From Hermatobates lingyangjiaoensis (Eukaryota > Arthropoda > Insecta > Hemiptera > Hermatobatidae), in the NCBI GenBank assembly GCA_026182355.1, contig JAPFBL010000007.1, positions 1,488,001-1,552,000 of the forward strand: a stretch of 64,000 nucleotides of DNA. Direction: 5' to 3'. Of the stretch, positions 33,823 to 44,699 are shown in pieces. The notes beneath the pieces are model-generated. The model searched no databases. It saw nothing but the letters and a program-made list of their open reading frames with translations, and was not told where the DNA came from. Within the stretch, counting starts at the first letter, position 1. Each line of letters starts with the position of its first letter. The translations under genes and the position numbers were made by a program.

Positions 33823-35740
33823 ATCATGCACACTGAACCCATTGTTTTGTAGCATTTTATTGTTGTATAATTAAATATATAAATTGAAGAATATTTGAGG
33901 TAAAAAAAGAAAATATTTTATAAATATTTATCCTATAATACCATTATAAAATTGTAAGATTCCATATAATACATATTAGACAAATATGTGGCATATATTA
34001 AAAACACATGCACCCTATTTATATTTGATTTTGAATTTCAGATAGAATATTTTGCTTAGAACTGCACTAAAATTCAGTTGTATGGATTGTTGTTATTATG
34101 GTTGTATGGTATTTTATGTCCCTTTGTGTTAATGAAGCTATGTGTTATGTTTGTGTTTTTTACTACAACATATAATACTGTTATGTTTACGCCTTGAATC
34201 TGTAAATTTTTTTTAGGAAAATTCCCTTATATTTCAAATGCAGTGACTTTTTGATGTGAAACCGAAAGGGTGCATAGAAGAGTATAAATTTGGGCCATCG
34301 TTTTCAAATGTAATCATTCGTTTAACTTTACAAAACGTCTTGCTGAAATTGTCGGTCAAAGTCGGGCTTTGTCTAAAAACATTTATTTCATGACTGCATA
34401 TTCGGATGTAACTCCGTCGTCATGCAAAGACTGCTTTTATACTAAACTGTCGATATTCTGCGTGCGAAAAAAATTGTTTATGTCTGTTTAAGTACTGATT
34501 TTTTTTTTTATAATTTAGTAATAGAGTTGTTTATCTAAATAAGAGTGAAAACAGAAATATTTAATAGCACTGGTAACAGAACAAAAGTAGAAGAATCATT
34601 TGAACAAAATAATGCACGAAGTTGGGAAAAAAAAGGAATAAAGTAATGAAACATTAAAAGAGGCCGCAAGGGTGCGACAGAGAGCAAAGGAGTAGGGAAA
34701 AGACAGAGAGCGATGAATGACTGCAAATGAATGCACCAGGAAGTGCATCTATGCATCGAAGGACAAGGTCACGGGAGTGGACCGGCCGCTAGGAGCGCCA
34801 CTGTACGCTCAGACCACACGTGTCAGATCCCATCTTCCCTTGTCTATTCTTGTGCTACTGCACTCTTATCACTGATTGAAACATTAACAACCTTTCCTTT
34901 TATTTAATAGGCTTACATAAGCTCACAAATGTTAAACTATTACACAAATGTTTTATACTTATCTGTAAACAACTCATTGTATTGTTTAGCATTATAAAAT
35001 AATCTGGAGTCTATACACAACTTTACGATTAAACAAATATCACACTAGTTCACAATCAATTGAGGTTTAGTTTTTTTTTTTAATACGTCCATCATGCAGA
35101 TGGAATATCAATTTCACTTTTAAATTATTATTAAATCCATAGGTATCAAATTTAATAATATCTTTGGTTTTAGTAGCTATATTAATTTTACAAGTTATTA
35201 CAAACTTGCAATGTGTTAGCTGTTATTATTAAACCGAGGCCCTCAGCTTATTAATCTAGTACGTGGCTTTTTGAGTTTATTCTTTCATCTAAAGAAACTC
35301 CAAGGTATTCGCAATACCTCTGAAAGTTCTATCTCAATATTTTCTACTGAGTTCTTTGCGGCATACTTTCTTTCTTCTTGAGAAAACTATAATGGCTGTT
35401 TTAGCAGGATATATTCTGGCTTTCCACATTTTTAAACAATTTGGAGATTATGCAGCAGAAGCTCAAAGTCAGTACCTTTCTACTTTAATAAGCATTCATC
35501 TTCATAAAATAACAAGGTCATACCCATATCCTTACATGCCCTTGTAACAGTGATTATTTTCAGTATCCAGAAAGTTGTCCACAACAAGAGGAGCGATTGC
35601 ACAACTGCCAGATGGCAGCCTATAGTGGTCAGAATTTCAGGTATGCTAGATTCTTTATTTTTGTTTATTCTTGTTTAAACCGAACCCCAGCGAGTGATAA
35701 CGTCAGCCGTTTACCGGATTTTTGTTTGATTAGTGATACT
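33823..35740. other. No gene recognised; GC-richer block at 34740-34865
   Basis: The block at 34740-34865 contains GGACCGGCCGCTAGGAGCG and an ACACGTG E-box-like word. It could be regulatory. Frames on either strand are short and featureless. Confidence 0.4.
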
Positions 35741-35744
35741 ACAG

Positions 35745-35982
35745 ATTCTACATCGGGAGTCCTAAAGTTTGTCTAACTCAAGTGAATTCCGAGGAGGGAT
35801 CTTTAACGAGTACCTGACAGCGTACAGGCTCGGGTTGGATGGCTTAACGTCCTCTCTGAGGGACGACGTACTCAGATTTATTCACCTGTCGCGTGAATAA
35901 ATCGAGGTCCAAGTGGGGATCGAACCTCTGACTACCAGCCCAGAGGCGAGGACGTTAACCATTGAGCTAACCTGACCCCTAG
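35745..35982 (-). mobile_element. tRNA-derived SINE, best-preserved head
   Basis: Minus strand: A box GGTTAGCTCAATGGTTA (35972-35956) and an intact B box GGTTCGATCCC (35926-35916), the polymerase III promoter of a tRNA-like head. The body follows: GACCTCGATTTATTCACG, GTCGTCCCTCAGAGAGGAC, AGCCTGTACGCTGTCAGG, TACTCGTTAAAGATCCC, TTGAGTTAGACAAACTTTAG. It is cut off before the LINE-like tail. An intact B box makes this one of the youngest copies here. Confidence 0.9.
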
Positions 35983-36447
35983 GTGCTATACTTACACTAA
36001 TTCTAATTCTTTGTATAATAATTAGATTAATACCCTATCAATTAATTGTTGTGTTCCATTCTATAGTTATTCAATTAAAACGTGTTTATATTAGTTCTGT
36101 TTTCAATGAATTCGAAAGCATGTTATCAAAAACTCCTTATTCTGGAAGCAGAGCAGAGTAAATCCTCTAAGACTTGGGAAGTTTTCCATTTTTTTAGTCA
36201 TCATTTTTTAATTGACTCTGTTCATTTCCCTTTCTGATATGTAAGTTGTCCCTTATGAGGATATTTATTTATAAAAAAAATTTTCCTTTCCTAATATAAA
36301 ACCTAATAGATTGACATCTTTAGTGCGTTTATTGGTATCAGAGCATATTTTTGGTAAAATATGAATTTGTTCCATCAAACAGTATGACTATCTTTTGGAT
36401 ACCCAAGGTGTATTTGTGTACCCAAGTACATACGTACATGCATACAT

Positions 36448-36845
36448 TATCATCATCATCATCATCGTCATCATCATCATCATCATCATAGTCGTCGTCG
36501 TCGTCGTCGTCGTCGTCGTTATTTTCATCATTATTATTACTATTATTATTATCATTATCATCACCACCATTGTCGTCATCGTAATCATCTCATCATCATC
36601 ATCATCAAATCCACAACATTCATCATCATGACATCATAGTCGTCGTCGTATCGTCGTTTCGTTATTTTCATCATTATTATTACTATTATTATTAATACAT
36701 TATCATTCACATCCATTTGTGTCATCTGTAATCGTCATCATCATCGTCGTCGCCACCGTTATTTTCATCATTATTATTATCATTATCATTATCACCACCA
36801 CCATTTTTGTTATCGTCATCATCGTCATAGTTATCGTTATTATCA
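36448..36845. repeat. Compound ATC/GTC/ATT trinucleotide repeat with higher-order units
   Basis: Runs of CAT, CGT and ATT. A block CGTCGTCGTT-ATTTTCATCATT-ATTATTACT recurs near 36486, 36637 and (without the exact middle) 36741, giving a loose ~130-150 bp higher-order period. Poly-Ile/Val and poly-Met/Thr frames over it are artefacts. Confidence 0.95.
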
Positions 36846-38840
36846 AAAAACGCCAAAAAATTACTTTGGAGCCTCATAAGTTGTCATAATCTTGTTATCG
36901 ATTTTTTTCATCAACTCTTTACTTTACTTATAGTAAAATAATGTATAGTTGATTTCCATTTGTGTGTATACTTTTTGAATTAATATTTCTAAAAATCAAT
37001 TTAATAGCTAAAATATATTCATTTTAATTTATTAACATTTAAATAATAACTCTTTTTGTCTCATTTCTGTTAAAACATATCTATATCTATGTAGACATAT
37101 TGATATAAGTCGAAATGTTCATATGAGTTTTGTTTTCGAAATATATTCTTTCTCTATGTTTCATGGAGTTAACTGGATCCTTGAAGAAGTAATCATTCTT
37201 TTGTAGAAAAGTAACTTCTTTTAGCTAACTCAGTAAATTTATATATGAGCTACGTATAGCCCTATAGACTATGGTACTAGAGTTACCAAACTGATTTCAC
37301 TATAAGTAACATTTAATTTGAACACCCTTTGCAATTCTCAGAGTAGTTTCATTTTTGTATACTAAGTAAGAGCATGTCACTTTGGATTCAAGATATTGTA
37401 CTATGATATTTTGCCTTCAGAGTTGACATATTTTACGAGAACTTAAATCAAATAAGGGACTCCAAAATTCTTCTTTTTTTTTACTGTCACAACACAATTT
37501 TAGAAGTATAAAGAATTATCAAGCAATCGGGCGGTCACCCATATATCCTTGTTCAATCACTTTTTAAAGTCCTTAGGCCTTTGGGAATTTTATGATAGAG
37601 CAGATAAATTGAACAAGTTATTTTCATTGGCCTTCAGCTGCTATGAAATAGCCTTCTACTGGAAAATTACGAATAAAATAAAACCATATACATGATATAA
37701 GATATTGTTGGTAACATAGAATGGTAGATGGGAGTTTTCCAATAATAATGGATTGAACAGATTTTAGAAAATGTTTATTTTATGGTTAAGAAGGACTCCT
37801 AATTTCTATACTAAAGGCCTAGAATTTCTCTTCGTTCATGTTTAGTTTGTTGATTTCAAATAAGGACAGTGTCAATATGCCGTTCAATATTACATAAATT
37901 CATAAGTCAAATATACATTTCTAAGTTGTAAGGTGTTTTAATTGTATCATATCTAATTTTACCTACTAAAAGAATATCAACATTGGAAGTGCCCTCCGGC
38001 TAGTGAATCAATGTATTGTTCAGAGAATATCTACAAAAGCTTCAAGAGAATTGTTTATTGTCTTATGACTGTGATATCAAGTCAATCGATTTAGTTGGGA
38101 CACATTTAGCTGGGAGAGACCTTGACCAGGGTCAGTTGGGCAGCCCGTCGCTTTGACGTCAGGGCAAGGTATTTTAGGTATGCTATTTCTGGACAAGGAA
38201 ACAAAGGCGAAGTAGGAATAGTATCTACTGGCCATAGGAATAAAGGTGATATAGGCTTGCTTCAGAGAATGTTTTCTTAAGTAGGTATGGTCAATGGTCA
38301 ATAGCATGAAGCATAGTCTGCAGAATACAATGACTTCAGACATTCATCAAGTCTGTAAAATTACTGCTTTGATTTCAACCAAAATACAATTAACTACCAG
38401 TATTTGACCACTTTCAAAAGGACTACAATGTTGTCAAGTCCACAGTGGTCATTTGATATATTGTGAGAATATATCTTTAAAAATTAGTGCGTATAATTAA
38501 AACTAGAAATTCAGGAACTCAAATAATATTATGACTGACCATTCGATGTTATTTCAATAAATCGTTGTTTTCAGGAAAAACAAAGGTAATGTATTCCTGA
38601 AACAACTGGAAGAAGGGTGTTTATCTTCGTTCTGTGTTTGTGTTCCTGATTGTAATTAGTTAACCGTTGGTCCGTTAATTACATATATTAAATATAATCG
38701 TAAACTTTTATACTGATTTCTAGACAAAACTTCAAACTTTATACGGTGACCGTAGCATACTAACGAGGTGACTGGCGGGAATCCAAGTGCTCATTTCTAT
38801 TGATAATGTTATGAATGCAATTTCATAACTGCATATTGAG
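36846..38840. other. No gene recognised
   Basis: AT-rich. 38090-38345 is less AT-rich and open on the minus strand for 88 codons, without recognisable domains. Confidence 0.45.
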
Positions 38841-38844
38841 TTAA

Positions 38845-39055
38845 GATATAGTCTAAGAGGCAGTGTGCTTCCCTTTAGTGCTGAAAATCTTAGGTTCAAA
38901 TCTTGACCATTACTTAGGTTTTTCATGAGTAAGATGAGAAATCTTTGTAGATGAAGACGAAAAGCTGACGGTCCCGAGCCTGTAGCATGTTAGGTTTTGA
39001 TAAAGATTCCCAATAAACTGGAGTGAGGTATAACTTAAGCTTTCCGATGTAGAAG
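38845..39055 (+). mobile_element. Diverged tRNA-derived SINE
   Basis: A-box relic TAGTCTAAGAGGCAGTGTG, B box TAGGTTCAAATCTTG, ACGGTCCCGAGCCTGTAG, ATGTTAGGTTTTGATAAAG and GAGTGAGGTATAACTTAA. No LINE-like tail. Confidence 0.65.
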
Positions 39056-39693
39056 TAACGCTGTCATATGTCTCGTAATAAGTAAAATACTTTACAAATA
39101 ACATATTAAACTCAATTTACTTCCCAAAAACAGTGATAAATGTGAAAGCCTGAAAGCTTGGTTTCTGAAAACGAACAAAAATGAAGGAATATTAGTCAGA
39201 CAGTAGTACCTGCTGGTTTTATGAAAACAAATAAATATCTCATCTTTTCATCCGTTACTACTATTCTCATTTTGTTAACTCATAGTTTTAAGAAAAGTAG
39301 CTTATACACTGTGAGCCATAGGTTTTTGGCCTTATCCTTACGAAAAAACCCTTTTTAAGCTAGCGACTCCTGGTGAAAGTCACATAAACTGCTTCATTCA
39401 AATTTACCCAGACAAAGCTTAAAACGTTCTTTAGAACGAAGAAAACCAGATATAATTTATTTTTACAAACATGTTATTTGATCTATGTGCAAAAGTATTA
39501 AACGAATTTTTCAAAATAATTACAAACTTTTAAAGTTTGTATTGAAAGTTGAAAAAAATGAACTTAAGGATGAAATGTTGTTCATTCTAGAGGTTTAAAC
39601 CATAATAATTAAATACGTAACAATTAATTTCAGAACTATTCAAAAAAAAAGAATTTTAATTAATAGAATTGTAATGAATGAATAAATGAATGG

Positions 39694-40775
39694 TTATCAA
39701 TTGTCGTTTGGAACAAAAGTCGAATACTGGGAAGTAGGTGGAACATCAGTAATGGACTTAACAGTGTGAAAGACAGGAGTGGCAAATGCCGCCTCCTGTT
39801 CTGACGCCTTCCTGAGGCATCAGTGTTGCCAATGAATATGTATTGCCTTTATCCTACTGACTTCCCACGCTCTCAAGTCATCCTTGCAGCCATATTTTCA
39901 ATAGTATTTTTTTTTTCAAAGTATTAAAATAATCTTTTGTTATTGTCACGTGGTAGAAGTTAAAACAATTACGTGCACCTGACTGATCTAGTGGATAGAC
40001 TCCAAGGTACCCAGCTGTTAAAACGTCCCCACCTTGCCAGTGGACAACTGTTAGGCTTTGTTCATACGGCAAATGGAGTAGGTTATGCGAAAGGTCAATT
40101 AAGTTACTAGCCTTAAAAATAAAACGACCTAACCATAGGGAAGTATTTCATTTTATATTACATCGAAGATGTTGAAGGACTCAGGTAATTTCTACATTAT
40201 CTGATTCCTTCGGATAATTATCAGTTACCTGAATTGTTTAAGTAATTAATGAATTGATATTTATCAATTGTCGTTTGGAACAAAGTCGAATACTGGCAAG
40301 TAGGTGGAACATCAGTAATGGACTTAGTGAAAGACAGGAGTGGCAAATGCCCTTCCTGTCGACGCCTTCCTGAGGCATCAGTGTTGCCAATGAATATGTA
40401 TTGCCTTTATCCTACTGACTTCCCACGCTCTCAAGTCATCTTGCAGCCTATTTTCAATAGTATTTTTTTTTTCAAAGTATTAAATAATCTTTTTTGTCCT
40501 TGGTAAGGCACAGTCAAATTACGTGCAACTGAACTGCTAGTGGATAGACTCCAAATACCCAGCTGTTAAAACGTCCCCACCTTGCCAGTGGACAACTGTT
40601 AGGCTTTTGTTCATACGGCAAATGGAGTAGGTTATGTATCAATTTAAGTTACTAGCCTTAAAAATAAAACGACCTAACCCAGAAGTATTTCATTTTATTA
40701 CATCGAAGATGTTGAAGGACTCTGGTAATTTCTAATAAATCTGATTCCTTCGGATAATTATCAGTTACCTGAATT
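39694..40775 (+). repeat. Direct duplication of a ~540-bp segment
   Basis: Copy 1 is 39694-40235 and copy 2 is 40261-40775, offset 567 bp, with long identical stretches (for example AACATCAGTAATGGACTTA and CCTGAGGCATCAGTGTTGCC). Differences are concentrated in small insertions/deletions and short scrambled patches (near 39820/40350, 39940/40490 and 40090/40640). The sequence has no recognisable gene. It could be a recent tandem duplication or an assembly artefact. Confidence 0.95.
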
Positions 40776-41130
40776 AGTCTTTCAGCTTCAGCACTAATAA
40801 GTAATCATATTGGAAAGGCTAGATTCTCTAGCTCTCCGCAGGCAGCAGTTTTACACAAAATTTTTAGCTTGTGGGCTTCTGGAGCTTACAGCATACTTCT
40901 CTTTCCACCATAATGAAGAAGTTTGCACAAGCACCTAATGTTCTCATTAAAGTAATAATTTGTATGGTTAACATAATACTGAATAAAATGGAGTCATGAA
41001 TAATTATGTGAAATTAACTGCAAGTAACAGAAAAGTTGCCCTTACGGTAAGGACCACTTAAAATAATCGTGAAGAACAAAAGTCAAATGGCATATTTTTA
41101 ATAAAAATTTTATTAAGTTTCCAATAAAAA

Positions 41131-41190
41131 AAATAGAGAGAGAGAGAAGGAGAGAGGAGAGAGAGAGAGAGAGAGAATATGAGTGTGTGT
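41131..41190. repeat. (GA)n microsatellite
   Basis: GA units with a few interruptions, followed by a short GTGTGTG run. Confidence 0.9.
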
Positions 41191-41302
41191 GAATATGTAT
41201 GGTGTATGCATAGAACTTATTGTACTAATATAGTATAGTTTGTAGCATCTGCCTTCTGTTTCTTCTAATCTTTACTCCTCTTGTTCCCTCTTCATATCTT
41301 TT

Positions 41303-41340
41303 GCTGATGATGAACTGTGATTCGAAAGGTCAAGTATAGT
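41303..41340 (+). other. CTGATGA...GAAA segment, possible ribozyme relic
   Basis: CTGATGA is followed 13 bases later by GAAAGGTC, as in the other cores, but stem II (TGAACTGTGATTC) does not pair well and no stem I is convincing. Confidence 0.3.
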
Positions 41341-41811
41341 ATTCCACATTAAGTTTAAATATAGTAAAGTCACATCCGTTACTTATTACAGACAGAACAA
41401 GTAAACACTTATTATGATTGGTATTGTGAACAAAGTTGGTCCCCAGGCAAAAACAGAAGAAAAAGAGAAAAATAAAACCTGGAACAGGCGAATCAATGCC
41501 ATGTGGCATGAAGAATATTAGGCGACCAAAAGCCTAGTACGGTACTGATGTACTGTATAATGAACTTAGAGGTTAAATTTTATTTTTGAAAAAAAAAATA
41601 AATGCTGACTAATTTAGTCAAGGAAAATCAATGAACTTAAAAGTAATAAAACATAATCATACAATATTAAAAAAAAAACTTGAAGAAGAAGTTAGTCATT
41701 CTGGTTTAAAACTAGAAGTCTGCAACCTATTAATCAAATTGATTTTTTGGCTTGGCGTTAAATATTGATGGAATGAGGGATGGTGAGGGGTGGCCACGTC
41801 GTCGGAGCACA

Positions 41812-42030
41812 CTGCCAACGGTCACAGCATGCTGACTGTACCTGTGCCAGCTTAGACCATCTGAGTCAAGCAACATTGGGCGTGGTTAGCACTTGGACGT
41901 GCCGTTGCGACCTCGTGATTATGTGTCCAGTGTACGTTTAATGCGTACCGAATCATGAATGCACCATGCATTCGCCAATTCGAAGAAGCCAATGGTGTTT
42001 AGCCTCTAAAAGTGTGGGCTCCAGATCAAA
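41812..42030 (+). mobile_element. 5S rRNA-derived SINE (SINE3-like)
   Basis: GCCAACGGTCACAGCATGCTG at 41814 corresponds to the 5' part of 5S rRNA (GCCAACGxCCATxxCACGCTGA). GAGTCAAGCAACATTGGGCG at 41861 matches the box A region (AAGTTAAGCAACGTCGGGCG). GGTTAGCACTTGGACG at 41884 matches the box C region (GGTTAGTACTTGGATG). The 3' third of the 5S is altered (GTGCCGTTGCGACCTCGTG). A non-5S body then runs on through GCACCATGCATTCGCC to about 42030. It is not a functional 5S gene. The LINE-like end of the SINE was not found. Confidence 0.75.
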
Positions 42031-43040
42031 AAAAGTAACATAGCAAACGTGATGTACATACAATAGCTGAGATATTTTTAGAGCTTCAAACAAAATTATG
42101 AAATGCTGTAAGCGAAAATTTTTACCTCTATATGATGTTTGGTATTTGATAAAAGGAATTCAGTACTCGTATGAACACGACATAGTTTATAGAAACCATA
42201 TACTCATTAAATAACATCATTATTCCCTGAGAGAAATAAAATTAGTCATTCCCCTCCTCTCCCTCCTTAGATGTATATATTTGGTATGTTTGTTGTTACT
42301 TTAGTGAGGATGTCCTGAACAGAGAAAAGTTGACTAATGGCAAAACCATCCAAGGTTCTTCTTGGATTCATATCTGTGAGTTGGTCAAAAACAAGTTTCA
42401 GGTATAATAAACAAAATTAGTGTCTCCTTTCATTTTGTGGCAGAGAATCAACTAAAACTATAGTTATTTGTAATGCTTAAAATAGGAGTAGAGTAAATGG
42501 CTAATAAAGATTTATGTGAAACTGACCCAATGAGGAAGTGAAGGGAGGTTTACTTGTACAAGCATTTATACCTGTGAATCAAAGAAAACGATTTAAATAT
42601 AAATGAGACAGAGACTTCCTCATAATAAACTGATTGTTGATATTAACTGAAAGTGAGTAGAAGTGGTAGACACTGCTATGACTGTTTAAGCCAAACACGA
42701 ATGAGAGCATATGTTAGGCGTAGTCTACACCTAGGACTGTGTTAAGTTGACCGCATGAGCCTGGTGGACAGTATAAGTGTCTCTTGCTGAGGTCCGAGGA
42801 CGCAACATGACATCATCCGACCAAGTTATAGCTTCGACCTCAGCTGAGTACTCTACGACTTAAGGCCCCCCCCCTCCTCCTTCTAGCATAACTTTACAGC
42901 GGAGCCTGAAAAAACCAGAAACAATGGACAAGGCTCTTCTTTGAGTTGCTTCTCATTTAATAGGATTTCACATTAAACACATGAAACAAAATCTACCTCT
43001 AAACCGCAATAAGATATTCGTCCCATATCTGAATTTCATT
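42031..43040. other. No gene recognised
   Basis: Mixed AT-rich sequence including a short C run at 42867. No domain-bearing frame. Confidence 0.45.
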
Positions 43041-43044
43041 AGAA

Positions 43045-43240
43045 ATGAAATACTGGTTTGCTGTATCAGTGAGACTCTGACATAGATAAAAGCTGTTTTA
43101 GTTGAAAGATAGTAGTAATTTCACAATTTCTTACTGTGGTTTGGACATTGATTTATAATGTATATCATAAATTCTATTACATTCCTGACCTACTTCCTAC
43201 TGATTTCCTAGAACTATATATATATATATATATATATAAT
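43045..43240 (+). repeat. Diverged family B unit followed by a TA tract
   Basis: GAGACTCTGACATAGATAAA, TAGTTGAAAGATAGTAGTA, then TTCTTACTGTGGTTTGGACA. The last ~70 bp recur at 44623-44695. TA tract at 43215-43237. Confidence 0.65.
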
Positions 43241-43340
43241 ATTTAAAATATATATCATATATATAAAACATATTTATGAAAAAACATTAAAAAAGTTTTA
43301 ATACCAATTCAAGGTACTTTACAAAATATTCTAAATAAAT

Positions 43341-43434
43341 ATAAACCCAGTTGGGTTTTTGACTCTGACGAAGACCGCTTGTTACGGTTGAAAGATCGTA
43401 GTCTTCTTTTCCCATTTCTTATTGTGGTTTGATC

Positions 43435-43436
<2 letters not shown>
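43341..43436 (+). repeat. Family B unit with mutated hammerhead-like core
   Basis: At 43361-43403: GACT, CTGACGA, ACCG/CGGT stem II, GAAAGATC, then G43398 where T is required before the cleavage site, then T and AGTC. All helices are intact but the stem III closing pair A-T is lost, so it is predicted inactive. It ends with TTATTGTGGTTTGATCA and runs into a long TA tract. Confidence 0.75.

Positions 43437-43483
<47 letters not shown>
43437..43483. repeat. (TA)n microsatellite
   Basis: About 23 TA units between family B and family A repeats. Confidence 0.95.
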
Positions 43484-43487
<4 letters not shown>

Positions 43488-43512
43488 TTGATAAAAGTAT
43501 CAACCGTGGAAC

Positions 43513-44182
43513 ACAAACAAAACTAAAGTTAATCGGGATTTGGTCAGTTCTTCAGGTTCAAATTAAACTCTCATTGGCAACGTTTTGGTTTTTATTTAAA
43601 ACCTTTTTCATAGGTCTACAAAACAGAGGAAATATAAGAAATAATTCAATCATTCAAAAATCAAACATACATAAAAGTGCAATTAGTTACTCGTATAATT
43701 CAGAAATTACAATGGAAATAGTATTTATTCGGGTGTGTTAAGTTAAACATTGTTCATAGATAAAAAATTGTGTTAGTGACTTTTTAGTTGTCTGGTGAAA
43801 TTTGGTTACCTTGCTTGTTTATTTCAGTTCAGTGTCACGTGTACATTCAAACTACAGTTGTTGAAATCCACAGACTATTTTTCTTTGTAAAATAATTTGT
43901 AATGTAATACTTAGTTTTTCTGTTTCGAAATGTATACTTCTGTAAGTTTTGTCACTACTCTATTGTTAGTATGTTTCTCACTAAATTTATATTGTACTTT
44001 ATTAATTGTAACCAATTGCACTTTCATGTATGTTTGATTTTTTAATGATTGAATTATTTCTTATGTTTCCTCTGCTTTGTAGGCCTATGAAAAAGGTTTT
44101 AAATAAAAACCGAAACGTTGGCAATGAGAGTTTAATTTGAACCTGAAGAACTGACCGAGCCCAGATAAACTTTAGTTTTGTA
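43513..44182. repeat. Family A inverted repeat, 174-bp arms with ~316-bp spacer
   Basis: Arms about 43518-43691 and 44008-44180 mirror each other. The right arm contains GGCCTATGAAAAAGG, AAATAAAAACCGAAACG, TTGGCAATGAGAG and CTGAAGAACTGACCGAG. The spacer includes a block (43858-43940) also present at 32247-32330. This copy shows more interior sequence than the 128-422 palindrome and links the two sub-forms of the family. Confidence 0.85.
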
Positions 44183-44221
44183 TACCTATATATATAAAAA
44201 GATTTCACATAAACACGTAAA

Positions 44222-44295
44222 ACAACAATCAATGATCAAACCACAATAAGAAATGGTCTTGTTTTCCCATTTCTTATTATGGTTTGATCATTGAC
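44222..44295. repeat. Family B foldback stub
   Basis: AATGATCAAACCACAATAAG and its complement (TTATTATGGTTTGATCATT, one mismatch) flank a short loop. The ribozyme-like core is absent, as in 443-501. Confidence 0.75.
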
Positions 44296-44304
44296 CTATA
44301 TATA

Positions 44305-44405
44305 TATAAACTGTATTGACAGAAAGAACACTCAGAAATGAAACAGAAACTCACTACTATATTTCGATGTCCTCGTCATCAGGAATATATATATATATAT
44401 ATGTA
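44305..44405 (-). repeat. Family C unit between TA tracts
   Basis: Minus strand: CCTGATGACGAGGACATCG, AAATATAGTAGTGAG, TTTCTGTTTCATTTC, GTTCTTTCTGTCAATA. It has an intact CTGATGA and GAAA but only weak stem II pairing. Confidence 0.7.
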
Positions 44406-44640
44406 TTAATGGAGCAGACCTTTGTTAAGGCATACACAATTAATTTTTTTACCTATTTCCTTTCTTGCACATTTCTTGGACAGCTTTTCCAACATTTCTT
44501 ATTGTTTTCTTCCACTTATCAGGTGTTCAATGTAAAAGTTCACCAAAAGAACTACTAGTAAATTTTCATTTATACTAACAATTACAAACCATCGTTTTGG
44601 TCATGCTAGACCATCTTTGGGGTGTAATTTCACAATTCCT
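44405..44640 (-). pseudogene. PLE-like 5' region: family D-type stem and reading frame, degraded
   Basis: Minus strand: a GGTC/GACC stem followed by AAAACGATGGTTTG (44600-44640) sits where the ribozyme-like motif of family D sits. Downstream the frame reads SSFGELL, then PDKWKKTIRN, then KLSKKCARKEIGKKINCVCL and NKGLLH, aligning with TKSFGELV / QWKSLIRRL / KVSRKYEKIKIGKQF / CLKEGLLP of the 27049 frame. Two frameshifts and a stop are present. It ends at a TA tract. Confidence 0.6.
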
Positions 44641-44699
44641 ACTGTGGTTTGGACATTGATTTATAATGTATATTATAAATTCAAGAATATATATATTGA

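Noticed and set aside
35910..35975. tRNA gene on the minus strand
   Set aside because: A and B boxes are present, but the arms do not close into a cloverleaf and the sequence continues into a repeated body. It is a SINE head.
36388..36631. Poly-Ile/Val (+) and poly-Met/Thr (-) frames
   Set aside because: Translations of a compound trinucleotide repeat.
41812..41930. Functional 5S rRNA gene
   Set aside because: The 3' third departs from 5S and a non-5S body follows. No tandem copies.
44002..44232. Minus-strand frame over the family A arm (also 32088-32372 and 43309-43503)
   Set aside because: Reading through repeat arms and TA tracts; the shared peptides simply reflect shared repeat DNA.
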